A stretch of DNA of 64,000 bases from Pseudocolwellia sp. AS88 (GTDB taxonomy: Bacteria > Pseudomonadota > Gammaproteobacteria > Enterobacterales > Alteromonadaceae): the NCBI RefSeq assembly GCF_030551755.1, contig NZ_JAUPEC010000003.1:1-64000 (forward strand), read 5' to 3'. A program made the translations under genes and the position numbers. Of the stretch, positions 60,350-64,000 are shown piece after piece. The notes beneath the pieces were generated by a model, which did no database searches, had not been told where the DNA came from, and was given only the letters and a program-made list of their open reading frames with translations. Position 1 is the first letter of the stretch. Each line of letters starts with the position of its first letter.

Positions 60350-61809
60350 TAAACTATTACCTTTGGAATATTAATTGAGAACTTTGTGCCTTGATCTGAA
60401 GTTTCCATACTTATGGTTCCTTTTAAATAGTCGACATGTTTTTTAACAATGGCTAATCCAAGACCTGAACCAAAACTGATTTGAGGGTGGAAACGTTTAA
60501 ACATGCCAAATACTTCATCATGCCTGTCGACTGGTATACCTATACCGTTATCTTCAATATCTAATTGGTAGCTCTCAACCAATTCTGAAATAGTAATACG
60601 AACAAAAGGTACATCAGGTTTACTATTGTCTTTATATTTTAATGCATTGGAAATTAGGTTTTCTAATATTTGCGTGATCCGTGTTTGATTGTTGACTAGC
60701 GCATGATCCAAATTTATATGCCTTTCCATAGTATAGTCAGATAAATTCATCATACCCGATAAACGTTGCTGAATATCGTCAAGTACCATATCAAGATTAA
60801 TAGAGGAGTTTATATTTTCAGTAGAGTCAGCTTCTGTTAATGACAAAATCCCCATAACTAACTCTTCCAGCTTCTCCATTTGATCATGAACATGTTGAGT
60901 ATCTTGTACTGCATTCTCAAGTTGACCCGCATTTATATCTTCAATAATAAAACGAGTCAAAATCTTAGTGGCAGATAAAGGCGCTTTTAGATCATGAGAT
61001 GTACGATAAGCAAATTGAGATAATTCTTGATTCGCTCGAGTCAGACTTTCCGTTCGCTGTTCATCTAAGGTTTCTAGTTTCTTATTTACTTCTACCATGA
61101 GCATTTCACTGGTAATACGTTTTTGTGCTGCTTGTAGTAATACTTTTAACTCTCCTGAAACATTTTTACTAATATCGTCAGATAAGCTTATTTTTTTCTT
61201 TTTATGATTAAGCTGCTGAATCGCATGGCGAATTGATCTTGTTATGGTATTAGACATAAAGCTGATAAAAATAATATTGAAGAATGAAATAATAACCACC
61301 AACGGGATCATAAATTTCATAATAAAAGACAATGTTTTAGAAACAGGTTCTTCAAAAAGTATGGAGGTTTGATTAAAAGTCACCGCCGATGCTTTAAGTT
61401 TTGATATAAAAATCTCTTTATCAAGGGAACCATTTTCAAAATCATCTATAAGGGATAATGCATGGTCGGCGTCTTTAATATCTTGAATACAAAGAGCTAT
61501 AGCGCTGTCTGTGTCGATAGCTTCCATAATGAATTTATTAACAACATTTATCGTATCCATACAATCTATTGGTTGCTGGCGAATGTTTAATACAACAGCT
61601 CGTAAATTGTCTACTTTGACATTTGAATTCGCATCTAAACTTGAGACTTTATTCATTAGTTGTGAGCTATATTTGAAGTGGTTTAAATTAAGTTCATGAA
61701 ACTTAACACCATTAGATATTTCAAATACAGACCAAAGGGTTAACGTAATTTCAAATACAGTTAATAAAACGATTAGCATTAACTTGCTGGATATCTTCAT
61801 AAAATGCAT
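60349..61809 (-). CDS. Membrane sensor histidine kinase
   Basis: Two-component kinase of 486 residues. TM1 spans about 8-30, a periplasmic sensor of about 130 residues follows with two cysteines (C83, C107) that could form a disulfide, TM2 spans about 165-187, then a coiled linker, the HisKA phosphoacceptor His272 in TSHDLKAPL, and the HATPase_c domain (N-box N388 in ENLISNALKYKD, G1 DNGIGI, G2 GSGLGLAIVKK). The sensor resembles no domain I recognise. Start ATG 61809 or ATG 61800 (MKISSK); neither has a clear binding site. Paired with the REC protein by stop/start overlap. Inserted between the ilv operon and comM, neighbours in E. coli. Confidence 0.9.
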   Translation of the reverse strand: MHFMKISSKLMLIVLLTVFEITLTLWSVFEISNGVKFHELNLNHFKYSSQLMNKVSSLDANSNVKVDNLRAVVLNIRQQPIDCMDTINVVNKFIMEAIDTDSAIALCIQDIKDADHALSLIDDFENGSLDKEIFISKLKASAVTFNQTSILFEEPVSKTLSFIMKFMIPLVVIISFFNIIFISFMSNTITRSIRHAIQQLNHKKKKISLSDDISKNVSGELKVLLQAAQKRITSEMLMVEVNKKLETLDEQRTESLTRANQELSQFAYRTSHDLKAPLSATKILTRFIIEDINAGQLENAVQDTQHVHDQMEKLEELVMGILSLTEADSTENINSSINLDMVLDDIQQRLSGMMNLSDYTMERHINLDHALVNNQTRITQILENLISNALKYKDNSKPDVPFVRITISELVESYQLDIEDNGIGIPVDRHDEVFGMFKRFHPQISFGSGLGLAIVKKHVDYLKGTISMETSDQGTKFSINIPKVIV

Positions 61810-62133
61810 ACCGTTATTTTCAATCTTATAGATTAAATATAGTCTATTAATTGTGAATAGTTTTTATTTTTTAACCTGAAATATACAAAATGAGTTGATA
61901 AGTTGAGCTAGATTAAATGAAGCAAAAAAAGTAATACTTTAAAGATATAAATTAAAATCAGATGCTTAAGGTTGATGCAAAATGAGAACCTCAAAAGTAT
62001 GTCATTCTATTTATTAAGTAAGATATACAGAATAATCTTGAAGGTTGCGCGTGCACAAATAACAAACAATTGTTGTTGGTTTTTTGCTAAATAGGTACAC
62101 TATTGTATAAAAAACAAGCCAAAAGGATTTGAT
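61810..62133. other. Intergenic region between the kinase gene and comM
   Basis: 324 bases, AT-rich, divergent promoters expected. A perfect AACAATTGTT palindrome lies near 62065 and a plausible comM promoter near 62084-62111. No gene seen. Confidence 0.5.
62084..62111 (+). promoter_or_regulatory. Possible sigma-70 promoter of comM
   Basis: TTGCTA (62084-62089) and TATAAA (62106-62111) with a 16-base spacer. An alternative is TTGTTG (62073) with TACACT (62096), spacer 17. Assigned by eye only. Confidence 0.35.
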
Positions 62134-63657
62134 ATGTCACTTGCCTGTGTTTATAGTCGTGCTCGTTTTGGGCTTGAATCACCATTGGTTACTGTTGAAG
62201 TGCATCTTGCCAATGGGTTACCTGCTTTCAATATTGTTGGTTTGCCAGAAACATCGGTTCGAGAATCTAAAGACAGAGTACGTAGCGCCATTATTAATTG
62301 TGGTTACGAATTTCCCGCCAAAAGAATTACTATAAATTTAGCGCCAGCAGACTTGCCCAAAGAAGGTGGACGTTTCGATTTACCTATCGCGATTGGTATT
62401 CTTGCTGCTTCTGAACAGTTGCCGGCAGTAGACTTATCTCATTATGAATTTGCTGGCGAGTTGTCTTTATCTGGAGAATTACGTTCTATTGTTGGTGAAA
62501 TACCTATGGCAATGGCGAGTTGTGAAAGTAAACGCACATTAATTATACCGAAAGAAAATGCAGAGCAAGCGAGCTGGGTTAAGCAGGCTAAAATTCATGG
62601 TATAGAACATCTTACGCAACTTTATCCCCACTTTGCTCGTCAATCTACTTTGCCTTTTGTTGAAGAAAAATTGCTTACCGAAGTTGATACCAATATTTCA
62701 TCCCTGGATATGTCAGACGTGGTTGGTCAGCCTTTAGCTAAACGCGCGTTAGAGATAGCAGCATGTGGCGCACATAATTTACTTTTTGTAGGTCCACCAG
62801 GAACTGGGAAAACCATGTTAGCGAGTAGGTTACCTGGTATTTTACCGTCGATGACAGAGCAAGAGGCTTTAGAAGCCGCTTCAATACAGTCAATTTGTCA
62901 TCAAAATATTGATGATACTTCTTGGTTAAAGCGACCTTTTCGTGCACCTCATCATACCGCTTCATCGGCAGCCTTGGTGGGTGGTGGCAGCCAACCTCAA
63001 CCAGGAGAGATTTCATTAGCTCATAATGGCGTTTTATTCCTTGATGAACTTCCCGAGTTTGACCGAAAAGTTCTTGATGTACTAAGAGAGCCTATGGAAT
63101 CTGGCGAAGTATGTATCTCGCGAGCTTTACAAAAATTAACCTTTCCGGCTAAATTTCAATTAATTGCAGCGATGAACCCTAGTCCAACAGGATTTTATAA
63201 CGATAATCGAAGTACGCCAGAGCAAGTGTTACGTTATTTGAATCGTTTATCTGGACCTTTTTTAGATCGTATTGATATTCAAATTGAAGTTGCTCGTTTG
63301 CCTAGAGGTATGTGGTCTAAAGATGATCAAAAGGGTGAATCGAGTGAAGCTATTCGCGAGCGAGTTGCACGGTGTCGGGCTATACAAATAGCACGTCAAG
63401 GCATTGCTAACGCACACTTAGGCAGTGCCGAGGTTCGTCAATACTGCAAATTAAATACAGCAGACAATGAGTTTTTAGAATTAGCCGTTGAAAAACTAGG
63501 GTTATCTACCAGAGCGCATCATAAAATATTAAAAATTGCGCGAACCTTAGCTGATATGGAAGGCTTGGAAGATATTAACTATACCAATATCACTGAAGCA
63601 CTTTCATATCGAGCTATGGACAGAATACTCAAACACCTAACGCAGCAAGTGAGTTGA
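62134..63657 (+). CDS. comM: Mg chelatase-like AAA+ protein ComM (YifB)
   Basis: AAA+ helicase that promotes branch migration when incoming single-stranded DNA integrates during natural transformation (shown for Vibrio ComM). The 507 residues start with the ChlI-like domain (MSLACVYSRARFGLESPLVTVEVHLANGLPAFNIVGLPET), then Walker A GPPGTGKTML, Walker B LFLDELPEF, and the C-terminal Mg-chelatase-like domain (YRAMDRILKHL). AAAGGAT precedes ATG 62134. It is the ilv-adjacent yifB of E. coli with a kinase/regulator pair in between. Confidence 0.95.
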   Translation: MSLACVYSRARFGLESPLVTVEVHLANGLPAFNIVGLPETSVRESKDRVRSAIINCGYEFPAKRITINLAPADLPKEGGRFDLPIAIGILAASEQLPAVDLSHYEFAGELSLSGELRSIVGEIPMAMASCESKRTLIIPKENAEQASWVKQAKIHGIEHLTQLYPHFARQSTLPFVEEKLLTEVDTNISSLDMSDVVGQPLAKRALEIAACGAHNLLFVGPPGTGKTMLASRLPGILPSMTEQEALEAASIQSICHQNIDDTSWLKRPFRAPHHTASSAALVGGGSQPQPGEISLAHNGVLFLDELPEFDRKVLDVLREPMESGEVCISRALQKLTFPAKFQLIAAMNPSPTGFYNDNRSTPEQVLRYLNRLSGPFLDRIDIQIEVARLPRGMWSKDDQKGESSEAIRERVARCRAIQIARQGIANAHLGSAEVRQYCKLNTADNEFLELAVEKLGLSTRAHHKILKIARTLADMEGLEDINYTNITEALSYRAMDRILKHLTQQVS

Positions 63658-63700
63658 TCGATTTTTGTATTGCCAATGGTTTGCTCACTGATTTTATTTA

Positions 63701-64000
63701 TTACAGTAAAGCATCTAAAAAAGCTTTCACTAAAGGTTGTTGTTTATTTTGGTTTAAACAACAAATCCCTAGCGCAAAAGGTTCGATCTCACCAGCATTA
63801 GGTAGATATTGAACTCTGTCTTTTACCGGGCTATTTTCTACAACCACTTGCGGCACAATCCCAACTCCACACCCTAATGCTACCATGCTGACTAATGCTT
63901 CGTGTCCCGAAACTGTCGCGTAGATATTTGGCTTACCTTGCTGTTTTTTGCGATACCAATATTCAAAACGTTTTCGAGCTGGACCATGCTCAGCTAAAAT
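63701..64000 (-). CDS. ilvY: LysR-family regulator IlvY, 5' end outside window
   Basis: Only the C-terminal 99 residues are present; the frame is open through the right edge. They read ILAEHGPARKRFEYWYRKKQ, then IYATVSGHEALVSMVALGCGVGIVPQVVVENSPVKDRVQ, close to E. coli IlvY over its whole C-terminal part. IlvY activates ilvC in response to acetolactate or acetohydroxybutyrate. In E. coli ilvY is divergent from ilvC, so ilvC probably lies to the right of the window. It is convergent with comM, 43 bases apart. Confidence 0.9.
   Translation of the reverse strand: MLAEHGPARKRFEYWYRKKQQGKPNIYATVSGHEALVSMVALGCGVGIVPQVVVENSPVKDRVQYLPNAGEIEPFALGICCLNQNKQQPLVKAFLDALL

Noticed and set aside
62738-63016. 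ORF antisense to comM
   Set aside because: Shadow of the AAA+ core.

Overview
The window is a stretch of AT-rich gammaproteobacterial chromosome, almost entirely core genes with short intergenic gaps. The best inference is Alteromonadales, near Colwellia or Thalassotalea. The grounds are the closeness of RpoH, FtsY, SpoT, RhlB, Rep, GreB, TatD and IlvY to their enterobacterial counterparts, the low GC content, the many diguanylate cyclase/phosphodiesterase and secreted-peptidase genes, and the gene orders ftsY-ftsE-ftsX-rpoH, gppA-rhlB-rho, gmk-rpoZ-spoT-trmH-recG, greB-tex and ilvGM.DA-comM-ilvY. No rRNA, tRNA, insertion sequence, integrase, prophage, CRISPR array or restriction gene was recognised.

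Layout. 1-3.9 kb: ftsY (5' end outside the window, with a 13-fold Pro-Glu hexanucleotide repeat), ftsE, ftsX, rpoH. 3.9-7.6 kb: a GAF-GAF-GGDEF-EAL protein and a convergent outer-membrane-type protein. 7.6-12.4 kb: tatA-tatB-tatC, tatD, a membrane diguanylate cyclase coupled to tatD, hemB. 12.4-16.8 kb: gppA and rhlB divergent from rho, without the trxA found there in E. coli. 16.8-20.5 kb: ubiD, fre, arfA (between strong hairpins), a GNAT gene and a YdcH-like gene. 20.6-22.5 kb: minC-minD-minE. 22.7-30.5 kb: a secreted S9 peptidase, a SpoIIAA-like protein, a DUF938 methyltransferase coupled to a FemAB-like acyltransferase, tex, greB. 30.8-33.6 kb: DUF445 protein, aspartate aminotransferase, DUF952 protein. 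33.7-40.6 kb: gmk, rpoZ, spoT, ridA, trmH, recG. 40.6-42.2 kb: an FKBP lipoprotein, an exported peroxiredoxin overlapped by a small zinc-ribbon gene, and a small lipoprotein. 42.6-45.7 kb: ubiE-ubiJ-ubiB. 45.7-53.8 kb: a small exported protein, a LysR regulator, a TSUP transporter, a TraB/GumN protein, rep, ubiK, a YceI protein and a DUF418 membrane protein. 53.9-59.7 kb: ilvL-ilvG-ilvM-ilvD-ilvA on the minus strand with an unlisted 26-residue leader peptide and attenuator. 59.9-64 kb: a response regulator and histidine kinase pair, comM, and the 3' part of ilvY.

How the genes work together. Five ubiquinone genes (ubiD, ubiE, ubiJ, ubiB, ubiK) lie at three separate loci; the ubi-tat-ubiD-fre cluster of E. 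coli is split here. The ilv operon makes isoleucine and valine and carries the marks of translation-coupled attenuation; ilvE is missing from it. RidA, encoded in the spoT region, removes the reactive enamine that IlvA releases. arfA, a ribosome-rescue gene, has a long hairpin that swallows its last codons and stop, which fits the known nonstop-mRNA control of this family.

I did not find a convincing wholly new system. The items most worth a second look are the arfA hairpins, the ilv leader, a roughly 105-base imperfect palindrome upstream of ubiE, the Pro-Glu repeat in ftsY, the zinc-ribbon gene overlapping the peroxiredoxin, and the kinase/regulator pair inserted between the ilv operon and comM.
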